Shown here piece by piece: positions 18,169 to 25,464 of a stretch of 43,477 nt of DNA; position 1 is the stretch's first letter, and each line of letters opens with the position of its first letter. Source of the DNA: UBA7236 sp964638865 (GTDB lineage: Bacteria; Bacteroidota; Bacteroidia; Chitinophagales; BACL12); contig CAZXBG010000008.1 of the NCBI GenBank assembly GCA_964638865.1, positions 1 through 43,477 on the forward strand. The letters are read 5' to 3'. The translations under genes and the position numbers were made by a program. A model generated the notes under the pieces. That model saw only the letters and a list, made by a program, of their open reading frames with translations, did no database searches and had not been told where the DNA came from.

Positions 18169-19229
18169 TATAAACCTGCGTAATATTTTATTGAATCTAA
18201 AATTAATGTTTCTGATACTTCAATATCATAACTGCAATTACCTATCGCCTTCAATAAGCTGAACTGAATTTTTTCGTTGTTATTTTTTTTATCAAGCAAC
18301 ATATTTTCCATTAATATATTATTGGGTATTTTATCCAAATTATATTTAGGGAAAAAGCGGAAAATGGTATTTGAAATATCCTCGAGTTCCCTTTCGCTCA
18401 ATCCTGTTAATTTATTCGAAAGCCAGGCTTCACAAACCATTCCGATGGCTATAGCCTCTCCATGCAAGAGTGGAATCTGATCATTTTGTAAACTCTGGCT
18501 TTCAATTGCATGGCCAATAGTATGACCAAAATTCAATATTTTTCTTAATCCGGCTTCAAAAGGATCACTTTCCACTACCAGCTTTTTAATATTTACAGAA
18601 ATTGCAACCAGATCATTCAGTTCAGATAAAGAATTCAAGTTTGTTTTTTTGATCTCTTCCCAATAATTCTCATCTTTTATTAATCCGTGTTTCAATATTT
18701 CGGCAAAACCACTACGCAATTGATCTTTTGGTAAAGTTGATAAAAATTCAGAAGAAATGATCACCATTTTTGGGTCACCAAATAATCCGATAAGATTTTT
18801 AATGCTATTAAAATCAATGCCGAGTTTTCCGCCAATGGAAGCATCTACCTGCGATAACAAAGTGGTAGGAATATTAATAAAGTCGAACCCTCTTTTAAAG
18901 GTACCGGCTACAAATCCACCCATATCACCAATCACTCCCCCACCTAAATTGATGAGCAAACTTTTTCTTTCCGCTTTACGTATTGCAAGTTCTTCCCACA
19001 AGTATTTACAGGTCTCTATATTTTTTTCTTTTTCCCCTGAGTTTATCTGTAAAACATGATGTTTAGGAAGCGAATTTTCTATTATGGGATAACAATAATG
19101 TTTTGTATTTTCATCAACAAGTACAAAAATAGAAGTATATTTTTGCTCCTTCAACAATTGGAAAAATTCCAATTGTTCACTGTAATTTTGTGAAAGAGAA
19201 ATAGAATATTTTTCCAGTTTAATTTGCAT
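18168..19229 (-). CDS. aroB: 3-dehydroquinate synthase
   Basis: A 353-aa NAD- and metal-dependent enzyme of the shikimate pathway, converting DAHP to 3-dehydroquinate. Visible are LGGGVIGDMGGFVAGTFKRG at about 95-114 (NAD site), IPTTLLSQVDASIGGKLGID at about 120-139, and the metal ligands E177 (FAEILKHG), H236/H240 (FGHTIGHAIE) and H256 (LLHGEA). It is the third gene of a minus-strand operon: 1 base follows the ABM gene stop, and the stop overlaps the aroA start by one base. The other shikimate genes are not in the window. Confidence 0.94.
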   Translation of the reverse strand: MQIKLEKYSISLSQNYSEQLEFFQLLKEQKYTSIFVLVDENTKHYCYPIIENSLPKHHVLQINSGEKEKNIETCKYLWEELAIRKAERKSLLINLGGGVIGDMGGFVAGTFKRGFDFINIPTTLLSQVDASIGGKLGIDFNSIKNLIGLFGDPKMVIISSEFLSTLPKDQLRSGFAEILKHGLIKDENYWEEIKKTNLNSLSELNDLVAISVNIKKLVVESDPFEAGLRKILNFGHTIGHAIESQSLQNDQIPLLHGEAIAIGMVCEAWLSNKLTGLSERELEDISNTIFRFFPKYNLDKIPNNILMENMLLDKKNNNEKIQFSLLKAIGNCSYDIEVSETLILDSIKYYAGL

Positions 19230-19230
19230 A

Positions 19231-19518
19231 CTACATAATTTTTTCTAGAGACCAGGCATCTGCTCTGTCGATAAATAATTTTTTGGTCTCTTCCCATGTC
19301 GATTTAAATAATTCTGAATTACGGTAAACATCCAAATGTTGTGCACTATCCCATAAACTGAGCGTGATCAGAACATTTGGTTGGGCGAGATCTCTGCAAA
19401 GATCAACCCCTTTACATCCGGGAAAGGCCTCGATCTTATGGTGTGCAAATTCAAAGATCTTAATAAAATCTTCAACCTTTTCCGGGTCGAAGGTCATTTT
19501 AACTGTGCGTATTATCAT
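19231..19518 (-). CDS. ABM-domain (antibiotic biosynthesis monooxygenase-like) small protein
   Basis: A 95-aa protein matching the dimeric alpha+beta barrel ABM fold: MIIRTVKMTFDPEKVEDFI at the start, an FPGCKGVDLCRD turn near residue 36, and VLITLSLWDS near 50. Members include monooxygenases such as YgiN and many small proteins of unknown substrate; nothing here identifies a substrate. Its start overlaps the stop of the upstream SAM hydroxide adenosyltransferase gene by 4 bases (ATGA), and aroB follows after 1 base, so all four genes are almost certainly one transcript. Confidence 0.8.
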   Translation of the reverse strand: MIIRTVKMTFDPEKVEDFIKIFEFAHHKIEAFPGCKGVDLCRDLAQPNVLITLSLWDSAQHLDVYRNSELFKSTWEETKKLFIDRADAWSLEKIM

Positions 19519-20288
19519 TCAAACTCTATTTGTATGGTGTTATCAAGATGCAAACCTAACAATTGATTTGCATTTCCTTTATTTATTGCAATTTCTAGAT
19601 ATCCGGAAGCATTAAATAAACACAACCTTTCTCCTTCCGGAACATCTCCATAAGTTTCCGAAATTTCACGCAGTTCTTCGTTTCTTTTATAATTGATAAT
19701 AAAACTCCTTCCGTTTCTGCTATTTTCGAATCGTTCTTTTGTTATATTAATGATCAGATTGCCAAATCTATCAATATAAACAATATTTGCCCTGAGCATA
19801 AATGCATTGTCGGGTGGACGAAGGTGGGTTTTTGTTTCGATTGCATTTATCATATTTCCCAAAACATCAATAGGTCTGCCGCTAAGCAGATCACCCACAA
19901 TATCACTCAAACTGTCTTTTGCAATAAAGGAAGAATTGTTTTCTGTTTTTTGTGCTACTTCTATAATTTTTGTTGGCTGATCTTCAAATAAAAGTGCAAA
20001 CAGACCATTATCAATTCCGACAAAAAAATGATTTTTATATTCAATCACCAGACATTTAGTAGGACTCCTTCTTTCAGCGTGTACACTCACCAAATGAATG
20101 GTACCGGCCGGAAAATGAAAAAAACTATTTTTCAATAAAAAAGCAGCTTCCTGAATATCAAATGGTGCTATTTCATGGGAGATATCAATAATATTGGCAG
20201 AGGGCACTCGCGACAATATCTTACCTTTTATTATGGCAACATAATAATCTTTGATTCCCAGATCGGAGGTTAAGGTTACAATTGCCAT
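19515..20288 (-). CDS. SAM hydroxide adenosyltransferase (DUF62) family protein
   Basis: A 257-aa protein of the family that cleaves S-adenosylmethionine with hydroxide to adenosine and methionine and is related to bacterial fluorinase/chlorinase. The N-terminal domain opens with TLTSDLGIKDYYVAIIKG (D9, D14) and has HFFVGIDNGLFALLF at about 87-101. The C-terminal beta domain includes YIDRFGNLIINIT near residue 170. The usual DPGVG segment is replaced by SVHAERRSP at about 68-76, so one catalytic aspartate described in archaeal members is not visible. This may be typical of a Bacteroidetes subfamily. It is the first gene of the operon with ABM, aroB and aroA. Confidence 0.85.
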   Translation of the reverse strand: MAIVTLTSDLGIKDYYVAIIKGKILSRVPSANIIDISHEIAPFDIQEAAFLLKNSFFHFPAGTIHLVSVHAERRSPTKCLVIEYKNHFFVGIDNGLFALLFEDQPTKIIEVAQKTENNSSFIAKDSLSDIVGDLLSGRPIDVLGNMINAIETKTHLRPPDNAFMLRANIVYIDRFGNLIINITKERFENSRNGRSFIINYKRNEELREISETYGDVPEGERLCLFNASGYLEIAINKGNANQLLGLHLDNTIQIEFE

Positions 20289-20324
20289 TTTTTATACGAA
20301 AACCGAATTATTGAACAAATAAAT

Positions 20325-20332
20325 TAAATTTG
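20325..20332 (+). promoter_or_regulatory. -7 promoter element for the PhoH-like gene
   Basis: TAAATTTG matches TAnnTTTG and lies 30 bases before the TTG start, in the 74-base region between divergent genes. A TTG at 20311 is too near (11-base spacer) to be a normal -33 element. Confidence 0.45.
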
Positions 20333-20362
20333 CTGTTGAACGGTACAAAACTATAAGAAAAA

Positions 20363-21340
20363 TTGATTGAAATAACTATTCCTTTAGACGGTGTGCGCCC
20401 GATTGACTTCTATGGTATACATAACGCAAGACTCGGAATCATAAAAAAAACCTTCCCCTTTTTAAATATTTCAGCCCGCGGGAATGAGTTGAAAGTGCGC
20501 GGAAATGAGAAGGATACGGATGAATTCAAAGCCAAGATCGAATTAGTTTTACACCATCTCGAAAAATTTGGCAGTATAAGTGACACTAACTTACAGAGTA
20601 TTCTTTTCGGTGTTGCCGAAGAGGAATTGGTGGATGTGCCCGAACTGCCTGAGGATGCAATAGTGCACGGACCAAACGGTTTTATTGTTAGAGCGCGCAC
20701 TCCAAACCAGAAAAAAATGGTGCAACTGGCCAACGAAAATGATATTGTTTTCGCAATTGGTCCTGCCGGTACCGGAAAAACCTATACCGCAGTTGCTTTG
20801 GCAGTGAGAGCATTAAAAGATAAATCAGTAAAAAGAATAATTCTCACCCGGCCGGCAGTGGAAGCCGGTGAAAATCTCGGTTTTTTACCCGGTGATCTCA
20901 AAGAAAAGATCGATCCTTACCTGCGCCCCTTATATGATGCCCTGGATGATATGTTGCCGATAGAAAAACTCAACTTATTTATGCAAAACAGAGTAATTGA
21001 AATTGCTCCACTTGCATTTATGCGCGGACGAACATTGGATCATGCTTTTATTATTTTAGATGAAGCGCAAAATGCAACCGACGCACAAATTAAAATGTTT
21101 TTAACACGAATTGGTCCTAGTGCAAAATGTATTATTACCGGTGACTTAACACAAATAGATCTGCCGCGAAATCAATCTTCAGGATTATTTACTTCACTTC
21201 GAATTTTGAAGGGAATAGATGGAATTGGTACCATATTTTTAAATGAAAATGATGTTGTGCGTCACAGGCTTGTAAAATCTATTATCAAAGCATACGATAA
21301 AGAAAAAAACAGGCTGGAGGATAGGGCATCAGAGGAATAA
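20363..21340 (+). CDS. PhoH-like ATPase
   Basis: A 325-aa cytoplasmic ATPase: a KH-like N-terminal region, then the Walker A motif GPAGTGKT at 133-140 and Walker B ILDEAQN at 231-237. RRP-type motifs such as LTRPAVEAGENLGFLPGDL (about 161-179) also match the PhoH/YbeZ group. YbeZ relatives work with the YbeY endoribonuclease in rRNA maturation; a role in RNA metabolism is inferred from the family. The start is TTG at 20363 (MIEITIPLDGV); no nearer ATG keeps the conserved N-terminus. Its stop is 3 bases from the stop of the convergent PaiB-like gene. Confidence 0.9.
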   Translation: MIEITIPLDGVRPIDFYGIHNARLGIIKKTFPFLNISARGNELKVRGNEKDTDEFKAKIELVLHHLEKFGSISDTNLQSILFGVAEEELVDVPELPEDAIVHGPNGFIVRARTPNQKKMVQLANENDIVFAIGPAGTGKTYTAVALAVRALKDKSVKRIILTRPAVEAGENLGFLPGDLKEKIDPYLRPLYDALDDMLPIEKLNLFMQNRVIEIAPLAFMRGRTLDHAFIILDEAQNATDAQIKMFLTRIGPSAKCIITGDLTQIDLPRNQSSGLFTSLRILKGIDGIGTIFLNENDVVRHRLVKSIIKAYDKEKNRLEDRASEE

Positions 21341-21343
21341 TTA

Positions 21344-21973
21344 TTATTCAAAGAGATCCTTTTTAATGCGTTCCATTTCTTTTTTAACGGCATCGCTTTG
21401 CGCATCCTCTCTTTTTTCCAATTCGTTTATCACAAGATCGTAATTATGTTCATTTCTGTTTTGACTTAATTTTTGTTTTGCATCAATTCTATCGATCGAA
21501 ATTTCAAAAGCTATGAGTGCCTTTAAATGGGTCTGTAAATAATCATTACTCAAATGCTCCATTTTAAAGGGTTTTTCCGAATCGTTTTCATATCTTTTGA
21601 CCAACCGTGTTAATACACCTATGGTTTCCGCTTCATTTAATATTCTCGGTTTACCGTAAACATGAACAGCGATATAATTCCAGGTAGGCACATTTACATG
21701 ATCGTACCAGGAAGAGGAAATATAAGTGTGCGGACCATTAAAAATTACAAGTACCTTTTCAATTTTTTCAAAATTTTCCCATTGCGGATTTTGTTTTGCA
21801 ATATGCGAGCGCAATATTTTTTCACCATTTTCAGTTTCTTCCAATTCAACAGGCATGTGCGTGGCAATCATTTCCCCATTTATCTCACTCACTATAATGG
21901 CAAAAGGATTTTCATGCATAAAACGGAAAATAGTTTCCTGTTCATCCAGTTTATTAATTTTAGGAATATACAT
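21344..21973 (-). CDS. FMN-binding negative transcriptional regulator, PaiB family
   Basis: A 209-aa protein matching PaiB-like proteins with a split-barrel FMN-binding fold. Conserved parts are MYIPKINKLDE at the start, AIIVSEINGEMIATHMPVEL near 25-44, VLVIFNGPHTYISSSWY near 73-89 and VPTWNYIAVHVYGKPRI near 94-110. In Bacillus PaiB is linked to protease and sporulation control, but for most members the activity is unknown. The C-terminal 40 residues are charged and helical. A DinB-like gene lies 33 bases upstream on the same strand and may be cotranscribed. Confidence 0.87.
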   Translation of the reverse strand: MYIPKINKLDEQETIFRFMHENPFAIIVSEINGEMIATHMPVELEETENGEKILRSHIAKQNPQWENFEKIEKVLVIFNGPHTYISSSWYDHVNVPTWNYIAVHVYGKPRILNEAETIGVLTRLVKRYENDSEKPFKMEHLSNDYLQTHLKALIAFEISIDRIDAKQKLSQNRNEHNYDLVINELEKREDAQSDAVKKEMERIKKDLFE

Positions 21974-22006
21974 AAGGTATTAAAAAAATCAATTTTTATA
22001 TTTAAT

Positions 22007-22528
22007 TTATTTTATATATCGCTCTTTAATTATCTGCATATGATGCAACTCATGTCCGGCTATAACATAGGCCAACGATTTTACTTTTACAGGTCCTTTA
22101 TTTGCAATTGCAGTAAATTCCATAAGTTCGTTATTAAAGCTATTAAATAAATACACAGTAGAAGTGCGCACAGCGAAAAATTCCAATATCATTTCGATAA
22201 AATCGCGTTCTCCGGTATTGGCATTCACAACATAATCATCCTGTTCAAAACCCGGTAATGCAGTTGCGTCTTTTCTGGCAAATCGCAATGCTCTATAACT
22301 CATGATGCGCTCCGTATCAATTAAATGCTGCAATATTTCTTTTATGTTCCATTTTCCTTCTGCATATCTGAATAATATCTGCTCATCCGTGAGCTGACGC
22401 AGAAAATCAGACGTTTTTACTACGTTATTTTTTAATATTTCAATCAGATCACCTTCCGGTACTTTGTCGAGATAAGCTTTTTGGTAGGGCAAATATTCCC
22501 CTTCAACAGGATGTGTCCAGTTTAGCAT
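22007..22528 (-). CDS. DinB family protein
   Basis: A 173-aa four-helix-bundle protein of the DinB/YfiT superfamily. The metal-binding histidines are visible: H68 (ILQHLIDTER) and H159/H163 (GHELHHMQII). KWNIKEILQHLIDTE near 59-73 and FARKDATALPGFEQDDYV near 83-100 are typical of this subgroup. Members include thiol-dependent transferases using bacillithiol or mycothiol, but many are uncharacterised. It is probably in a two-gene unit with the PaiB-like gene downstream. Confidence 0.88.
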   Translation of the reverse strand: MLNWTHPVEGEYLPYQKAYLDKVPEGDLIEILKNNVVKTSDFLRQLTDEQILFRYAEGKWNIKEILQHLIDTERIMSYRALRFARKDATALPGFEQDDYVVNANTGERDFIEMILEFFAVRTSTVYLFNSFNNELMEFTAIANKGPVKVKSLAYVIAGHELHHMQIIKERYIK

Positions 22529-22602
22529 AAGCGTATTTTTTACAAAATTGCATAACTTTAAATTGATTCACAAAAGCACAAGGCATATAAACAAAGAAAT
22601 TT

Positions 22603-22628
22603 AAACTATTTTAATTACAATAGTTTAC
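22603..22628. repeat. Perfect 9-bp inverted repeat between divergent genes
   Basis: TAAACTATT and AATAGTTTA separated by 8 bases (TTAATTAC). It lies in the 130-base gap between the DinB gene (minus) and the small gene at 22659 (plus). The spacing and symmetry suit an operator for a dimeric regulator. No T run follows in either direction, so it is not an obvious terminator. Confidence 0.4.
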
Positions 22629-22658
22629 AGCACTACAAAATTCGTTTTCGACAATAAA

Positions 22659-22886
22659 ATGTTGAGTTTGTTAATTATAGAGGTTTCTGAAAAAAAAGTA
22701 TTAAAACATGTCTTTGAAGATATAAGGGATGAAGACGACATTGAGATCTATAGGAAACTCATTACCGAGTGCCTCAATATTGGCATCGAGGTAAATTTTT
22801 ATACAATAATGAAACCGGCAAAACGCATAAAGAGACCGCATGTCATGCGCAATCAACACGATGTAAATATGGCATATAGAGCTTAA
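22659..22886 (+). CDS. Small hypothetical protein
   Basis: A 75-aa reading frame with an ATG start. It opens with a hydrophobic strand (MLSLLIIEVSEKK), then an acidic segment (EDIRDEDDIEIYRKLI) and a basic C-terminus (KPAKRIKRPHVMRNQ). I do not recognise it. The amino-acid mix looks like a real small alpha/beta protein, and the other strand offers only an equally short frame without family features. No clear promoter is seen, but an inverted repeat lies just upstream. Moderate doubt. Confidence 0.4.
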   Translation: MLSLLIIEVSEKKVLKHVFEDIRDEDDIEIYRKLITECLNIGIEVNFYTIMKPAKRIKRPHVMRNQHDVNMAYRA

Positions 22887-22955
22887 AAAAATCACCGAAA
22901 GTGCAATATCATCAACTTTTTTGCCGGTGATAAAATAATTGTGTTGGCAGAAGAG

Positions 22956-22963
22956 TAATTTTG
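22956..22963 (+). promoter_or_regulatory. -7 promoter element abutting the 22968 start codon
   Basis: TAATTTTG is an exact TAnnTTTG match with only 4 bases (TAGC) before the ATG. If used, the mRNA would be leaderless. The TTG motifs upstream have spacers of 14 or 9 bases, outside the usual 17-23. Confidence 0.5.
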
Positions 22964-22967
22964 TAGC

Positions 22968-23447
22968 ATGGATATCAAGAATACACTGAAGAATGTGTTA
23001 ACAGATACTTCTTCCTTGTTGGGTGTGGGTTTCGACGAAGCCACCAATCTTTTAGAGGACACACTCAATAAGTTTTACGATGTAAAAAATCTGACCAAAG
23101 AAAAACTTACCGGTTTTACCAACGACCTTATTGCTCTTTCTCCACTCATTGAAAAAACAGGGTTCAGAACTAAGGAGATCAATATCGGAGTGGGTGTTCC
23201 TCCCCGTATTATTTTTCATTTCGAGAAATTTGCAAATGTAAGCAAAGAGGAAATTGAAGCCATGTTAAAGGAACATGAAGATAAAACGATGTTAAAAATT
23301 ATTGTTGCCACTCTCGTTTCCGCCGATGACTTTCAAAGTAAACTCACACTGGGAAGTTTTAAATTCAGTGAGATTGACATTGAATTAGGTGTACCACCCG
23401 AAGTAAATGTTAAATTAGTAAACTCTTCTGCCACAGGCGTTGTTTAA
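22968..23447 (+). CDS. Unrecognised protein with a duplicated EIxIxxGVPP motif
   Basis: A 159-aa soluble protein with no signal peptide or membrane helix. I do not recognise a named family. Two segments about 65 residues apart match each other: residues 67-85 (RTKEINIGVGVPPRIIFHF) and 132-150 (KFSEIDIELGVPPEVNVKL). They share E-I-(N/D)-I-x-x-G-V-P-P followed by alternating hydrophobic residues. This suggests an internal duplication of a beta-strand/turn/strand unit, each preceded by helical sequence. The N-terminal 60 residues look amphipathic and helical. The metallophosphoesterase gene begins 18 bases after its stop, so the two are very likely cotranscribed. Confidence 0.72.
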   Translation: MDIKNTLKNVLTDTSSLLGVGFDEATNLLEDTLNKFYDVKNLTKEKLTGFTNDLIALSPLIEKTGFRTKEINIGVGVPPRIIFHFEKFANVSKEEIEAMLKEHEDKTMLKIIVATLVSADDFQSKLTLGSFKFSEIDIELGVPPEVNVKLVNSSATGVV

Positions 23448-23465
23448 AGAGAATAATTTCGATTT

Positions 23466-24731
23466 ATGGACATACAGGCATTGCTCATGCGTTTGTTTTT
23501 TACAGGTGGATTCTATTTCGTTTCTGATATTCTTATTCATTCAGCGATTAAATCCACTTTTTATAAAAATCCAAAAAGAGCAGTTCGTTTTTACTGGATA
23601 GTTAATATTTTAATATTTCTAATTTCGGGTATTGGGTTCCTATTTGTAAAATATATGGAGCCAGAAATAGCAAGATTAAATTCTTATTTCCTGGGAATTT
23701 TTGTTTCGCTATTGTTTTCAAAACTTATTATTGCAATAATATTATTTATAACAGAGGATATTTATAGAATTCCATATAGTATTTACACCTACCGCAAAAG
23801 AAAAAAAATAAAAAACGAATCCGGTGTATTGATTAACAGAAGAAATTTTATTGCAAAATCAGCACTTATTTTTGGAGTGCTCCCCTTTTCAGGGTTTTTA
23901 TACGGAATTTTCAAAGGCAGATTTAATTTTACGGTTCGCAGTGAAACAATTTTTTTCGATGACCTTCCCCCTGCTTTCGACGGCTTTACCATAACTCAAC
24001 TCAGCGATCTACACATCGGCTCCTGGGATAAGGCATCCAAACACAAACTGGAATATTTAGTGGAACTCGTTACTTCATTAAAATCAGACGTTTTGTTTTA
24101 TACCGGTGATATTGTAAACAGCAATGCAGATGAAATGGACGGATGGTTCGATACATTCAAAACACTAACTGCACCATTTGGGGTCTATTCTATTTTAGGA
24201 AATCACGATTATGGAGACTATATTAAATGGAAAACAGAAGAAGACAGAAACCAAAATTTAATTAATGTAAAAAATATCCATCCTCAATTAGGGTTTAAAT
24301 TATTGTTAAACCAAAACACCTTTTTGGAAAAGGATGGTGAAAAAATTCATATCATAGGAGTAGAAAATTGGGGGAAAGGTGATTTTCCAAAAATAGGTGA
24401 TCTTGCCAAAGCGAGCACGGGAATTGCAACCGATGCATTTAGAATTTTATTATCACACGACCCTTCACATTGGCGTGCAAAAGTATTGGAAGAAAAATAC
24501 CCCCCTCAACTCACGCTGAGCGGACATACACATGGTTTCCAAATGGGACTTGAAACTCCTGCATTCAGAATTTCCCCGTCGCAACTGGTTTATAAAGAAT
24601 GGGCAGGCTTATATAATACCGGCAAACACCATTTATATGTAAACAGAGGTCTCGGCACCGTTGGTTATCCAGGCAGAATAGGCATTTGGCCTGAGATCAC
24701 CAAAATAACTTTAAGAAGAAAAACAATCTGA
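23466..24731 (+). CDS. Membrane-anchored metallophosphoesterase
   Basis: A 421-aa protein with an N-terminal membrane region of about three helices (roughly 10-28, 42-62 and 74-97). A basic stretch and an RR-containing segment (NRRNFIAKSALIFGVL at about 124-139, resembling a Tat or anchor signal) come next. The calcineurin-like catalytic domain then shows the full metal set: D181 and H183 (LSDLHIG), D215 (TGDIVN), N246/H247 (GNHD), H331 (SHDP), and H354/H356 (SGHTHG). The layout resembles YkuE/YaeI-type phosphodiesterases that act near the membrane. The substrate is unknown; lipid or nucleotide phosphoesters are possible. It sits directly downstream of the duplicated-motif protein gene. Confidence 0.88.
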   Translation: MDIQALLMRLFFTGGFYFVSDILIHSAIKSTFYKNPKRAVRFYWIVNILIFLISGIGFLFVKYMEPEIARLNSYFLGIFVSLLFSKLIIAIILFITEDIYRIPYSIYTYRKRKKIKNESGVLINRRNFIAKSALIFGVLPFSGFLYGIFKGRFNFTVRSETIFFDDLPPAFDGFTITQLSDLHIGSWDKASKHKLEYLVELVTSLKSDVLFYTGDIVNSNADEMDGWFDTFKTLTAPFGVYSILGNHDYGDYIKWKTEEDRNQNLINVKNIHPQLGFKLLLNQNTFLEKDGEKIHIIGVENWGKGDFPKIGDLAKASTGIATDAFRILLSHDPSHWRAKVLEEKYPPQLTLSGHTHGFQMGLETPAFRISPSQLVYKEWAGLYNTGKHHLYVNRGLGTVGYPGRIGIWPEITKITLRRKTI

Positions 24732-24773
24732 AATTTTATTAATATTGTAAACTCATTACAAATTTAATAAAAT

Positions 24774-25406
24774 ATGAAAAGTATAATTATACTATTTTCC
24801 TTAACAATTGTAATCTCCTCCTGTTCTCAAAATTCCAAAAAATTTGATGAAAATGGAAGTTTACTGGTAGAAAACTTAACATCAGAAACCGGTGGAATGA
24901 ACTTTATTCCAATGAATGCAAGCGACAGTGCAGATGTTTTAAACTACACTCCTGTTGTATTTAAATTTGAGGGAGAACTCTACACCGGAAAAATAGTTTC
25001 TTACAATAAAGAAAAACTGATGTTGGAAGGAAATTTGACAAATGGAGTTTATTCAGGGGAATGGAAATTTTATTATCCAAGCGGTGTTGTTCACATTGAA
25101 GGCACCTATACAAACGGACACGAAACAGGTTTCTGGAAATCTTATTACACAAAAGATAAACCCAATATCGTAAAATATTACGATAAACAAGGTTACATGT
25201 TAATGCGCAAAGAATATTATGATACGGGAAAAATTAAAAATTATCAAAATATTAATTGTGCCGAATTTGGGGGCCGCGAAAGAAGAATACAATTTAAATA
25301 CAATGGCGAAATTGATTATATAGATGCCGAACGCGAAGTTGGTAAATTAACCCCTGCCGAAATAAATACATTATTGAAAAATGATGGATTATTAATAAAA
25401 CAATAA
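24774..25406 (+). CDS. Lipoprotein with MORN-type repeats (YwqK-like)
   Basis: A 210-aa lipoprotein: signal MKSIIILFSLTIVISSC with the lipidated cysteine at 17. From about residue 65 it carries MORN-like repeats of the YwqK type, with the pattern G-x-(Y/W)-x-(F/Y)-(Y/K) seen in NGVYSGEWKFYYPSG and NGHETGFWKSYYTKD, then KYYDKQGYMLMRKEYYDTGK. Such proteins are common on Bacteroidetes surfaces. Some are labelled toxin-antitoxin YwqK family antitoxins, but no toxin gene is adjacent, so that role is not supported here. It is 42 bases after the phosphoesterase and could share its transcript. An AT-rich imperfect hairpin lies between its stop and the convergent gene. Confidence 0.82.
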   Translation: MKSIIILFSLTIVISSCSQNSKKFDENGSLLVENLTSETGGMNFIPMNASDSADVLNYTPVVFKFEGELYTGKIVSYNKEKLMLEGNLTNGVYSGEWKFYYPSGVVHIEGTYTNGHETGFWKSYYTKDKPNIVKYYDKQGYMLMRKEYYDTGKIKNYQNINCAEFGGRERRIQFKYNGEIDYIDAEREVGKLTPAEINTLLKNDGLLIKQ

Positions 25407-25464
25407 TAAAATAAAACGATCTGCAATAAATTTTATTTAGAAATATTAGCGTTTGAACCCGACC

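Noticed and set aside
21662..22150. 162-codon plus-strand open frame across the PaiB-DinB junction
   Set aside because: It runs antisense to two recognisable genes and gives a Phe/Ile/Tyr-rich sequence without family features.
24774..25406. Antitoxin role for the YwqK-like MORN lipoprotein
   Set aside because: The family label exists, but the protein has a lipoprotein signal and no toxin-like gene is adjacent.
25407..25464. AAATAAAA...TTTTATTT pairing between convergent genes
   Set aside because: The stem is only A-T pairs with a loop of about 14 bases and would be too weak for a confident terminator.
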